Source: Rhizoctonia solani
Lineage: Eukaryota > Basidiomycota > Agaricomycetes > Cantharellales > Ceratobasidiaceae
Direction of reading: 5' to 3'
NCBI RefSeq assembly: GCF_016906535.1
Contig: NC_057383.1
Coordinates: 620,001 to 684,000 of the forward strand
DNA length: 64,000 nucleotides
Shown: one piece after another, positions 1 through 11,285 of the stretch
Layout: the number at the start of each line of letters is the position of its first letter
How positions within the stretch are numbered: the first letter of the stretch is position 1
The notes under the pieces: model-generated
Seen by the model: the letters and a program-made list of their open reading frames with translations, nothing else
What the model was told of the DNA's origin: nothing
The model's database searches: none
Position numbers and translations under genes: made by a program

Positions 1-3000
1 TGATACAAGACTGAAGACATCCGCCCATCCGGCTTAGGTGGCATTCTTGTCCACACGAATGCGCCTTTACATTACACCTGAAGTTGGAAATGTCAGCATC
101 ACATAGAAATTCATTTGAGCTTAAGTGTCGTACATGTGCCGTCCTCCATGACCTGCCCTTTAGTTTTTCAAAGATCTCAGTAACTGGTGATATAATATCG
201 TAGAATAAAGCAACTTACGGTAAACCACATGGTTCGTGTTGCGAGTGCTCCTCAGCAACTTCACATGATGAGACGCACCGATGATTTGTTCCACAACTGT
301 GATCGCCCGAGTGCCTGTATGCGCGAGACACAACAGCTGGCACTCCGAGCACGAAGATGAACACAGCTGCACGGTGGCGCGCATTGCAAGTGAGGCTGTG
401 TTGAGCTTCCCGGCAAGGTTGCGTATATCCTGGTTGGTCGAAGGGAAGCGCTCGATATTTGCACTCATCCACTGCTGGACCAATGAGAGTCGTTGATCCA
501 GTAGCTCGTACAGTCTGTTTTGAAGCGCCTCAACGTATGAAGCGTCAGGTATCTGGTACCGAGTACCCGTAGGTGGGCCACACATGTAGATGAGTGCATG
601 CAACGTTTGCTCCGCCAGCGCTCATTCTCGGTCGTGCTCACACCCGAAAACTCAGGCACAAATAGCGGGGGCATGTGCTCCGGAATCGCAAACTCCTCAT
701 CGGTGTCCATGTTCTAAATCGATCGTAAACGTGGGGCTGGGTGGTCTTTCTGGGCGAGGTGCTTACCTTCAAAGGTCCCTCATCTTCTCGACCATAGCAC
801 AACGCATGTGGCAGCCTTTCCATCAGTTGTTGGGCGCGATGGGCAGCTAGATTCTCTAGTCAGGTTAGTAACATAGTTAGCGCAATTACAGCTCTGTAAG
901 CGCCATCCTCACGGTCAAGTGAACCCCAGTCGCTTGTCTGGACGGCTCGTTCAGAACTTGCGCCTCAATGAACGATTAGGAAAAGTAATACCTTGATCTT
1001 AGCCATAAGTGTTTTGAGATTGTGTAAGAACGCTCCGCCTGTACCATGTGTGAACGGCTGTTGGTCGAGTTTCTGATGCAGACGGTTAAAGAGCGTATAG
1101 AATCCAGGAGAGTTGATAACAGGCCATGGGATAATCTGAACGCGACCGCGATGGAGGCGAGTGATGAAGTTCTGGTCTTTTTCCCTCTCGACAATTGCTT
1201 GGAACCTGAGCGAAAATCTGCATATAGCTTAATAGTAAGTGCTTATTCCTCTATCATTCGGCCTTCAACACATACTCTTTGACAATGTCTTTCGAGTCTG
1301 CATTTGTCACGTCTTTAATTATGATAGCCAAGGTTGACTGCCATACTCTGATAAGCTAGAAAAACCTTGCGTGCAAGACAAACATACGTTAAACAACCCC
1401 CGGTTAACGTTTGGATCCAAAACAGTCGCAGAAGATTGGAAGCTCTGGTGGTGCATTGCTTAATGATCTCTCTCAGGAACCATACCAAGGTAACTCACGG
1501 TGAATAGTCCAGCAATGTCTCTGGACATAGCAAAGTTATTGCGAAACAGAACCTATTGTGACAATTGAGTCACACCTATCTACTCAAAGTTACTGGGACA
1601 TACGAGGTTGGAAATGGCTGTGTTGAACAATACAAGCAAAGCGTCCTCTTGTGCACTACGCTCGATCGAGTGAACACCTATAGTACGCACAATGAGCTGG
1701 CGTTCCCCGTTGTATGTGTCACACACCTTCGAAATCTAGTGATACAAGCAGGTACTTTTCTGTTGGAGTACAAGATAGCCATACCCCCTCGGTTGTGCGC
1801 ATAGCGGATCCAGCAAATGATGTATCGGCAAAGTGATTGAGACAATAGCTCTTGCCTAGGTTCGTTAATAGGTGAGTTCCGCCATACCAGATTTCCAACA
1901 ACCATATGGATCTTACTAACCTACGCTTTGTTCACCTGTATATCGGGCGCAATTTAGTCAAGATTTGTGATGAAAAGCAATTAAACGCACCCATGGAACT
2001 GACTACTCGAACAGGCTGTTTCGATAAAGCAATCGTGAGGATTTGTGCACAGCGTGGAAAATGAAACCTGTACCTTTTTTGCCATATACGACTGAAATAG
2101 CGACTCGTACCATCCAAGACTCAGCGCATCAACAATTGCGGGAACGTCTGCCCCCAACAAAGAGCGCTCGTAATCCGGGTCCCAAACGCCGTCTTTGAGC
2201 GGGATAAACCTGTTCTCCCTCGTTACCGCCAAACTAAAAGTAGATTAATCATTGGTAAGCATGGTCAGTCCTATATCCCATACATAGCGGACATCCTACT
2301 TACTGGAGTGGAATCAAGCACAATAGTTCAACAACAAAGCTTCCTAGTTTGAACTCTGAGATTTTGCCTTCCGTATATCCACTGGTTTCGCCCAAATGTG
2401 TCCCTCTCACTTCAATCGCAGTAAGACCTCCGCCCATGGGTTTTTGTGTTGTCGTCTCAAATGTTGAGATCATCCTCGCAAAGTATTCCTCTACTTCGTC
2501 CAAATTTGTGTGCGAGATGAAGTTTAACTGTCGTGGTTGCCGATTGATTGCGTCAAGGGCGTTTCGTGCGACGGCCGGGACTACGGGAAACCGGGTCCAT
2601 ACTTCGAGATGACAGTCGATCAAACTATTGTTTATGGTCTCTGTGGATGTTCTCCTTGACTGTTCACGGTCAGAACGGAACGAAAATTCGGTGGCCTTTT
2701 GGGTAATCTGCAAAACAATCGAGTTTATTGTCCTGGTGTCTCTGTTGAAAGATACAACGTGAATTCGGCCGCGACCTTCAAATCTTGTAACCGCCCGGTA
2801 ACCGTCGCAGGGCAGGAGAGTAGCTGATATCTTACCCTTCTTGTTGGTACCAAAAGAGGCCCAGTGGAAGGCAAGAAGTTGATGTGCGGTGGACGACCCC
2901 TCTTGGGCAACGGCGACTAGTAGACATGAACCATCCGGAGCAGAAAAGGCGTCGACGATTGGGTGGTCGATCTGTAACGATGCATTGCTGATACGTATGT

Positions 3001-6000
3001 ATTTAATTTGCGGAAGTGACAATCGCAGAATGATAAAAAAATGAGATTCTTGTTGGTCATGACTGATAAACGGACTTTACCGGAATTGTTGAGTGACAAG
3101 CGAGAAGATGCGTACGCGCCCCGACTCTTCGATCAAGCAAACCTCCTCGGCCCCGGATACAAAGCATACTTTGTTGATATCCACTGGCTGATTATACCAA
3201 TTCCTCAAGGGAATAGGCGAGCCACGGCTTCTAAGATTCGTGAATAGCTCATCAAAGATATAGATAGATAGCTTCAAATCATCCTGATCATGGAAAATTG
3301 TCAATATCCTTTTTAGTTTCCCAGGCCTCCATACTCACCTTTTGTCCGTGGACGATTGCGAGCAGACGAGTGGTTTGATCTAGTGCAAATTTGCATTTCG
3401 ATCCTCCCAAGGAGTTATGATGCAGGGTCACCTTGCCATGCGTTGTTTTGATCGAATGTTCAAGCGTAATATTATCCTCGATAAAGATGCGTTTTCGATC
3501 AGACTCGGAAACGATGACTAAGCACTTGTCCCGTATGAGTTGTATGAATCTAGTAAAGCGAAATTTAGCTAACGCCTTGATGAACGTGAGGGATAACACT
3601 ACTTACTCGACTAATCGGCCTTTTTGCAGGGTAAATTCAAACCGGTGCCGAATGTCCAGTTTTGGCTGGGGCACATGCGATTTGTCGGCTCGGCAGAGAT
3701 GACTATCATCTTCAGTAATTTCAAGCGGACATATACTGTAACGGTGCTGGGCCGGCCGAACAGAGGTCACTGTATGGCTCCAACGATATTGAGCTACATT
3801 GACACGCCAATCCGTGTCAGTACATAGATACTCATTTCGAACGCAGAGTGAACATATTACCCCCAGTATTATAGTAGCCATACCCATGGCGCTCAGTTGA
3901 CCTCACCCAATGAACGGTGCGTATCGTTCTAGTTATAACTAAGTCGCTGTACCAGCACTAGACTCGAAGTACTTACGGTGAATCGGAAATCGTTGCTTCC
4001 TTCAGCTCATCCACCAACCTCTTGAACGACTTTTCTTTTTCTTCCTTGTAAATTGCGTCGCGGGAACTACTTGCCGATGCGCTTCGACGATGTTGCTCCC
4101 CAGAGACAATTTTGTCAAGTTGATCGTTGACTACTTTTTTCTCGACCGTCTCCAGATTCTGGCCCAAGCGTGCCTGAATTCTTCGCAAGAGCTCTGCCAG
4201 TGCCGGACGCAAGTCCCTTGTCGTATGGATATGCGCAACAAAATCAGGATCTGGAACTCGTCTAGAAGCGTCAGTCCGTGCGCTTGAGCTGAGCTTTGGT
4301 CCTGTGTCTTGATGGCTGCTTCCTCGACTGATGGCCTTTAACACTGTGCGACCAAAAGCTTGAATTTCACCAATAATATTCCCAGCGGACTGGTTATTTG
4401 GGACTGAGGACTTGTAGTCAGCACGAACGATCGCTCCACTAAGGACGTCGTCAACAAATTCGCGTTGATCATGCTTCGAGAGGCCAGGGTTGCTATCGAA
4501 ATACTCTTCAACAAACAGCCACTGCGACTTGAGGAGCTGGTATTCTTGATCATGGACTTGATCCAATTTGTATTTCTTCTTAATTTCATCCTCCAGTTTT
4601 CCAAGGCCCGAGTACATGCTATGTAGCTCGGCTAGAATACAACTTAGATTGTCAACTCGTCAACCATGATATCGTCCATACCAGTGGCTTCTGGACCATG
4701 CCCAATATCGTATCCAAATTCGAGAGCGCTATGAAAGGAAATTTAGGGAGGTAGGCGGCCCGAGAGTCCTGGAATCACTGACGGATAAATTCGATCATAT
4801 ATGACGCGAACAGCGTTTCGAATCTCGTCTTTGACTCTTGGCTTATCCCCTAAAATTTGATCCTCTATGAATTTGTTGTCAACCCGTTGCGAAGCCGTCC
4901 GATCTTCATTCAAATCCCGCAAACGCTGTTCATGGGCCTCGAAAATACCTCTGTGACTTTCTCGTAGACCATTCGAGGACAGTACTTCAATGTCATTGGG
5001 TTTCAAATCTCCAAGCTGAAGGGGATGTTCTTTTGAACTAAGGATCGTGGAAAATTAATGATTAGCATGAGTTATTGCGTTGAAGAAGTGACATACCTGA
5101 TCATATGCCGAAGGTTCAAGGCATTAATATTCTCGTCACGATGATCCTCTTGAGTCTGAGCTCTCTCATACTTGACTGTAAGCAATGCCATCTTCTGCTC
5201 GCCAGGGACTAGCCGTACGCGTGATGTTTTCTCGTCTCTTGGGAGCAACTTTGACTCTACAAGGATCTAGTCAAGTCAGTATATGATCCTAGGTACTGTA
5301 GTAAATCACTATACTTTAAACCCATCGCTTCCAACCGCATCCTCTTCTTGCTCGAGAGACTTGGATACTTCAAAAGAAAACAATCGAGAATCGTCATCAT
5401 TATCTCGCTGATCCTCTGGTAGATCCTTATTGTGAGCGTTGGCATCCCACACAAAAGCTTCAGCTTGGGAGGGCGAAACTAGGGCAATAATTTGGTCCGA
5501 CAGTTTTGTAAGATAGCTGTGGTGACAGGCGTTTGGTTTTTTCACGCGTTTGTCATTATCGGAAATACCTACCGCATAAAGGTCACTCGGTTACGCCGTA
5601 CAGATGAAGAAGCAGCTTGATCTTCCCAGGTAGTATCTTCTGGCCAATAGATAATATATGCGCTTTTGGAAGAACCGATGAACTTGTGATTAGGATCCAA
5701 GACCAAATAAAGACCAGAACGAAGAGTAGAGGTGGAATCATCAGAGCCGCCAACCTTGGATAGGAGCAAAATGCTTGGAGAAAATTCAGATTAATAGTGC
5801 AAAAGCCAGACTTTTTACAACACATACGAATTTTCGTCAAGATATTGAACGCGACTCAAAAAATTGATAATTTCTGAGCGGTTTCCATACACTCCCGTTG
5901 GTTTGATTGAGAGCTGTATAACAGTCAGCTAAAAAGCAACAGTATCACATGGCAGGCAAGGATTACCCTGTCCAATGCCTTGAAATTGATTTTGGAGACC

Positions 6001-6713
6001 GAGTCGTAGGACCCGGGTTGAATGATGTTAAGGACACGATGAAGTGACCTCTGGTCGATCACAACTTTCTCGACTGTGTTTCTGATGAGTAAGCCCACTT
6101 CCATGTATCAAGTCGTGGCCTACCTATGCCTCCTGACCCGTGTTCATCAACAAGGTCAAGTAGCCGAAATAGGCTGTTGATATTTCCAAGCAGATCATCT
6201 GGGGCCGAATCTTGGCTCTGAACGTGCGTATTGGGAAGAGGTTGGCTCAGGTTGGATACGTCGTCAAAATTGGAGCGTGCGTCGGCCATCTCCGTATCCG
6301 AATCGCTACTGCCAGCAACGTTTGAGTCTTGCAGAGACGAGGGTGGCGAAGCAGGCTTGCTAGTAACAGAAGTATCCCGATCCGAAGAGACGGAATCCAG
6401 AGTATCTGATACTATTGTGTCAGTATTCGCCTTGTGCTTTGTCGTAGAGTTTCACTCACCTGTGGGACTCGGATTACTCGAACAAGTATCCGTTGGAGAC
6501 GTCAATAACGTCTGTTGGCTAGTGGTCTGCACCGAGGATAATTGAGGTTGATTTCTGTTGAGTGGCCAGTCAGTACAATGCAGTCGTGACTGCGGGTATA
6601 CCTCAATGACAAGATCCGACTTACAAGAAATTCTTTAAATTTGGGTCTCGTAGCTGACCATCATCAAACAAGTTTGGTGGATATGTGTCATGTGGGGTCT
6701 CATGGCTAGCCAT
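1..6713 (-). CDS. Very large GTPase/VWA-family protein, paralog 1 (3' end off window; exons broken)
   Basis: Multi-exon minus-strand gene starting at ATG 6713; the first exon ends at 6625 with a GTAAGT donor. Each recognisable block has a counterpart in the complete paralog at 46681-55813: the WPEDTTWED / RNRVTFMR block (5769-5569), the YLTKLSDQIIAL block (5545-5309), helical charged segments (5006-4743, 4617-3973), the VSGAEEVCLIE block (3304-3077), a 240-residue block (3022-2300) and the GTPase P-loop (GEQSVGKS, across two microexons and the exon from 1855) with a DFEG G3-like motif near 1722. The Cys/His-rich region lies at 603-220. The P-loop followed by DxEG resembles GBP/VLIG-type GTPases. 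The C-terminal VWA domain seen in the paralog would lie beyond base 1. Compared with the paralog, single bases appear missing near 620 and 326, so the copy may be a pseudogene or contain sequence errors. Confidence 0.75.
1921..1935 (-). other. 15-nt microexon encoding the P-loop core (paralog 1)
   Basis: On the minus strand TACAG precedes this 15-nt exon and GTTAGT follows it. Joined to the 25-nt exon at 1991-2015 and the exon starting at 1855 (acceptor CCTAG), the frame reads PVRVVSSMGEQSVGKS. The same three-exon arrangement with the same phases exists in the other paralog at 51286-51300. Confidence 0.8.
1991..2015 (-). other. 25-nt microexon just upstream of the P-loop exon (paralog 1)
   Basis: A minus-strand exon between an ...ACAG acceptor and a GTGCGT donor. 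It encodes PVRVVSSM and ends in phase 1, the first base of the glycine codon completed by the 15-nt exon. The homologous exon at 51358-51382 is also exactly 25 nt. Confidence 0.75.
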
Positions 6714-7062
6714 GGTGATGATTCAAGCTGAGGGGTGTACCACGGCAGAGGCGAAGAGCACCTGCGGGCCTTGTTTTTGTGTGGTTCATGGAACTTCGAC
6801 TCAGGTGGCTATTGCTCAGGTAAGCATAGGAATTTCCAAATAAGTCACTTCAGATTTTTTTATCTGCGCCTGCGTGTGAATGGCGTGTGCGTATTCCTAA
6901 CGATTTGGAAGTCCATATAACGCACTATCCTCTTCTTTCGCTATAAGTAGTTATTGAAGGAATTGAACTGGATCCTTTCTATTGAGTTGGCGGAAGCCCT
7001 GTGGCTATTGATTGATTAGAAGCTTCTTTGAGGGTGGCCGTAGCCACCTGATTCACATAAAA
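6714..7062. other. Upstream region of paralog 1; no other gene seen
   Basis: This is the presumed promoter side of the gene starting at 6713. I see short unrelated ORFs only and no TATA box clear enough to call. Confidence 0.4.
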
Positions 7063-7273
7063 ACTCTCTACGGGTGCCCCAAAAGCCCGGGAGCGCTCTG
7101 GAGTGCTCCGGTTTTGGGAGCCTCCTTGTTAGGATCCAACGGATCTGGATTGCTTGGCAAGCACTTGGGAGCACTCCACAAGCACTTCCAAGTGTCATAC
7201 CAAACGCTCTGGAATGCTCTCCAACAATAGCAAGTCCTGGAGTGCTCCCAAGATTTTTGGGGCCCCAGAGAGT
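7063..7273. repeat. MITE-like element with imperfect terminal inverted repeats
   Basis: The left end (ACTCTCT, then GGG..CCCCAAAA, then GGGAGC.CTC; 7063-7109) matches the reverse complement of the right end (7236-7273, which closes with AGAGAGT). The interior is packed with GGAGTGCTCC-type palindromes. It has no coding capacity, and I could not settle a target-site duplication, so the element class is unknown. Confidence 0.45.
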
Positions 7274-7621
7274 TAGGGAGTTGTATCAAGATCCCAGATG
7301 GGTACTGTGCTATGTCTTTCTGGACTTGGAATGGTAAACCAGAAGCGGCCAATAAGGTGTGTCAGGTTGCAAGTTCTTCTGAGAATCCAAGCTCCCTATG
7401 CTCTAGCATGAAGCCTTGTACATAAAATACTCAATTTTAGTATTTTCTTGATGGGATTTGTGATATCATACCAATTATTTGTTGAACCAATCAATGCAGC
7501 TTGGGGCTTCTGAAGCAACTAAGATATATCCAAGAAGGTACAAGCAAGCTGGAGCTAGAGCATTATTAACTATAAGTGAATCAGTGATAATGACATTGAG
7601 GGGTGTTTGAAATGTGTTACT
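7274..7621. other. AT-rich spacer, nothing recognised
   Basis: No convincing coding frame, LTR end or RNA gene is visible here. Confidence 0.35.
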
Positions 7622-7718
7622 GAACACTCACAGAATCAATTGCATTGGTATAAGAACAAGGATTTGCAACACTGGATTGACTAGGCCTCCTGGTGGCAGC
7701 ATAAACATCTCCTGCTCA
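7622..7718 (-). pseudogene. Relic of the C-terminal VWA region of a third family copy
   Basis: The minus-strand translation contains GDVYAAT ... CSYTNAIDSVS. It matches the 3' coding end of the paralog at 46681-55813, which reads QEIYATA ... CAYYNAVDS before its last intron, and both have GTGAGT after the DS codons. Upstream the match decays through stops and indels. A tandem copy probably stood directly upstream of paralog 1 and was destroyed when the retrotransposon block accumulated. Bases 7719-7944 are G-rich with no clear gene. Confidence 0.5.
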
Positions 7719-7944
7719 CCTATTTCAGTAGACTAACATTAACATAGTTTCAAGGCCTTCCCTTGGTGCTTGTAGTATTGTGTCATTGACCAGTATGCCA
7801 GCTTGTGGACCTTGTAGGTCCCAACATAGGACTAACATAGGGCCACAGCTTGGGGGGAGGGTGATGGCCAGGAAAGGGGGTGGGGGATAATATAATGGTA
7901 GGGGGAATGGCAGTAAGGGGATAGGGGCTACTATGGTAGTATAG

Positions 7945-8502
7945 TGTTGTATGCCAACTGTAAGGTTGGGTACACGCTGGAGAGCAGGCACTTAAGGCTG
8001 TACTACATAAATGCAAACTACTGAATAAGGCTATACTACTTCCTATACTACTGTATCTATGATGCTTATGGCATCCTACTTGTATCTACTGTTGACAAAG
8101 GGGGCTTAGCCCTGGAGGTGTGGTAAGTGAAGAAAGGGGTAAGTGCTTATACTGCTGGGGGCCAGCTACTTAGCTGGCTGGTGCTATCCTCCTCAATGGG
8201 TATGAGACAAGGTAAAATTGACTTGGGGTCTCCAAGCAATTTTCCTGCTGTATGTATAATCATAAGGGCACTATCTACATGGTCTGTGCACATAAGAAGA
8301 GAAGTGTACAGATGAAATAAGAAGTGTGCTGCAGGCTGCACAGAAGCATGGATTTCTCCTAAGCGCCCTTGGCATGGCATCTTGGCATAATAAGCGCCAA
8401 GATCATGTGATTAAAAAACAAAAGATCTTAAGTCCGTAAAAAATAGTAAAAATAATAGAAAAATAGTCCAGTTCTAATGGTATAATTCTCAAGGGTGTAA
8501 CA
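7945..8502 (-). repeat. 3' LTR of gypsy-1 (558 bp)
   Basis: It starts TGTTGTATGCC and ends GTAACA on the plus strand, and is homologous to the LTRs of gypsy-2. The left flank is TATAG; no right partner duplication can be sought because the 5' half of the element is gone. The palindrome has decayed to ATCATGTGAT. Confidence 0.85.
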
Positions 8503-8514
8503 TTGCCCCCCCCC

Positions 8515-9979
8515 TTAAAGGCTCTTAGCAGAGTCACAAGCCTTTTTCAGTTGTGACTTGTTGAAGCATCTGATTTCCTCCTGGCTATGCTCTAATAGCT
8601 CCTCAGGTTCCCATGAGTTATCCTCTGGTCCATAACCCTTCCATTTGATCAGGTAAAACCACTTCCTGTGCTGTCTTTTGGAGTCAATGATCTGCTCCAC
8701 TTTGTACTCTTCTTCCCCTTCTATTGTTTTGGGAGGAGGGCAGTCTGGGAGTGGTTGACTGGGGGACTTGTGTAGCTTGGAAAGGAGTCCTACATAGAAG
8801 ACATTGTGAATCTTGAGGGATTCTGGTAGTTTTAGATGGTAAGCATGACTGGATATTTTCTCAATGATCTTGAAGGGTCCTATCTGTTTGGGGTCCAGTT
8901 TGTTTGAATTAGAGCATAGTTGGACATTTTTTGCATCTAACCAAACCTTTTCCCCCATGTTGTAGGAGGGGATGGACCCTTTTGTTCCTGCCATGCATTC
9001 CTTCAACATCCTTAAGGCTGATTCCGCTTCTTTCCATTCCTGAGCCAATGTATCTGCTACATGGTTGGCTTCTGGGACATTTGCTGGAACATTGGAGGGA
9101 TTCATCACTGGATTCCTGCCATAGACTAACTCAAAGGGGGTTTTCCCAGTGGATGCATGTTTAGCATTGTTGTATGTGTATTCTGCTAAGGGTAACCAAG
9201 TTGCCCAGTCCAAATGATCTGCTGCCACATATGACCTAAGGTAGAATTCAATGAACTGGTTTACCCTTTCTGTTTGGCCATCAGATTCCAGGTGGTAGGC
9301 TGATGAGAGGGATGGTCTGATTCCTAACTGCTGGTAAAGTGCTCTGAGGAATTTCCTGGTAAATGTTGTTCCCCAATCTGATACTGTTTTGACTGGTAGT
9401 CCATGGAGTTTCCAGACATGCATCTGCTAGTCCCTTGGCTGATACCTTCTTTGAAGTGGGAATGAAATGGCCAAACTTAGAGAAGGAATCTATTACTACC
9501 AGTATGGCATTGTGGCCTTGTGACTTTGGAAACCCTGTGATGAAGTTGTACAAGATGGTATGGAAAGGAAATGGGGGGACTTCCAGTGGCTTCAGGGCAA
9601 TTACTGGTGCATGGGGTTGTCTATTGGATTGGCAGGTAGGGCAACATTCAACCCATTCTTTGGCTGAGGACTTCATTCCTGGCCACCAGTAATTGCAACT
9701 TAAAAGCTCAAGCATCCTTTGTTGTCCCAGATGTCCTGCTAGGGGAGAGTTGTGGAATTCCTTGAGTAGCTGTTCCTTCAAGGCTTCATTGTTGGGGACA
9801 ACCATTTTTCCTTGGTACCAGAGAAGTCCTTCTTCCCAATTGTAATCCCAGTAAGCTCTTCTGATTGAAGGGGGCACATTGTTGGCATCTTCTGTGAGGA
9901 ACTGGACTATGGATTCTAGGGAAGGATCTTCCTTGAGTAAGGATTGGATTTTATCTGTGATTGTGAGTTCTTCTTCCAA
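8515..9979 (-). pseudogene. gypsy-1 pol, integrase and chromodomain part (frameshifted)
   Basis: Two overlapping frames (9979-9281 and 9423-8515) make up one decayed segment. It holds the HHCC zinc-binding region (H..AGH ... CCPTC), the integrase core (ILVVIDSFSKFGHF; the usual DRGTTF is here DWGTTF; DGQTERVNQF) and a C-terminal chromodomain (YKVEQIIDSKRQ ... WEPEELLEHS). The frame breaks near 9420, where residues between GLAD and HVWKLHG are missing. Upstream it is cut by the solo LTR at 9981. Confidence 0.85.
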
Positions 9980-9980
9980 T

Positions 9981-10508
9981 TGTCAGAGCCAACAACTACC
10001 AAGAGGTAAAACCTAACTAGTTATTGCCTAATATAGGACTTATCAACTAGTAGGACCTAACAAAGCTCAAGGCAATGCCAGGGAAGGGTAGGACAAGACC
10101 TATTTAAGTAAAGTGCACTATGCTATTAAGATAGCAGGGCTAAAACCAAGGCAGGGACTATTACACTCAAGGTGCACCTGATTGTATGCCAAGGGTAGGT
10201 AGTGTTGGAGGGATAAGAGGTCAAGTTCTGAGGCTTAAGGCTCTCAGAACCCTTGTTATATATTCAACAGAGAAGGGGAAGAGTAGTTACATGTACAAAC
10301 ATCAAAACAAAGATAAGGTCACATGACCAGAGATAAGAAAACAAGATCACATGACTACAGGTCATGTGATGAGATTACATAATAAGCGCTCAGCGCCTAA
10401 ATAACATAAAGATGCATATATCCATAAATCTTCATGAAAATAGCGCATATATTCACTATTTCTTTGACTTAGTGGATTCTAAGGTGGTCACGCCTCTAGG
10501 GCATGACA
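9981..10508. repeat. Solo LTR (528 bp) in gypsy-1 pol
   Basis: Ends are TGTCA...TGACA, a perfect 5-bp inverted terminus. It is flanked by the direct repeat CCAAT at 9976-9980 and 10509-10513. The coding sequence of gypsy-1 resumes directly after the second CCAAT. Its family is unlike the other LTRs here; it carries several TCACATGA/TCATGTGA motifs. Confidence 0.9.
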
Positions 10509-10715
10509 CCAATGTTCCCATATTGGCAAAGACATTTGGTGCTAGCATTACTTCTGGTTCTAGTGGGGAGTCAACATAGTCCAATCTTCTGGATAATGTG
10601 TCTGGCTTTCCTAACTGCTTCCCTGGGCAATAGTGGATTTCAAAATTAAAGTTGCTCAGGAAGATCCGCCATCAAGCATGTCTCCTATTGAATGTCCAGG
10701 CCTGCATCCAGTATT

Positions 10716-11285
10716 TGTTGTGACCAAACTGTAAGGTTGGTCACACACTAGTGGCAGGCGCTTGTGGCTGTACTACTACACTGCTTATGTAATCTAACTA
10801 TCTAAGGCTAACTACTTTCTATACTAAGTTGCTTAAGGCAACAACTACTAACTACTGTCAGTGCAAAGGGGCCAGAGGCCTGGAGGTGTGATGAGTGAGG
10901 TAAAAGGGGTAAGTGGCTTCTGATGACTAAGGGCTGGCTACTTAGCTGGCTGGGTACCTTCTCTAGTGAGTAAGAGACAAGGTAAAATCAACTTGGGGTC
11001 TCCAAGTGATTTTCCTGCTGTATATATAATCAAAGGGGCGCTATCTACATGGTCTGTGCATGTGAGAAAAGAAGTGTACATGTGAAATAGGAATTGTGCT
11101 GCGGGCTGCGCAGAAGCATGGATTTCTCCTAAGCGCCCTTGGCACAGCATCTTGGCGTGGCATCTTGGCATAATAAGCACCAAGATCATGTGATCAAAAA
11201 ACATAAGGAATTGAGTTTGTAAAAAATAGTAAAAATAAGAGAAAAATTGTGCAAATCCAGTGGTATATGTTAGGAGGTTATAACA
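10716..11285 (-). repeat. Solo LTR (570 bp) of the gypsy-1/2 LTR family
   Basis: It reads TGTTGTGACC ... TTATAACA on the plus strand and is flanked by GTATT at 10711-10715 and 11286-11290. It interrupts the RT/RNase H part of gypsy-1 pol. The hairpin and palindrome of the family's U3 are still visible near 11165-11195. Confidence 0.92.

Noticed and set aside
9281..9423. Two separate genes overlapping in gypsy-1
   Set aside because: They are one integrase coding region with a frameshift.
10938..11285. C-terminal extension of gypsy-1 pol ending in RHAKMLCQGRLGEIHASAQP
   Set aside because: This frame is the solo LTR read through; the same peptide appears from other LTR copies (8147-8380, 31149-31415, 36853-37119).
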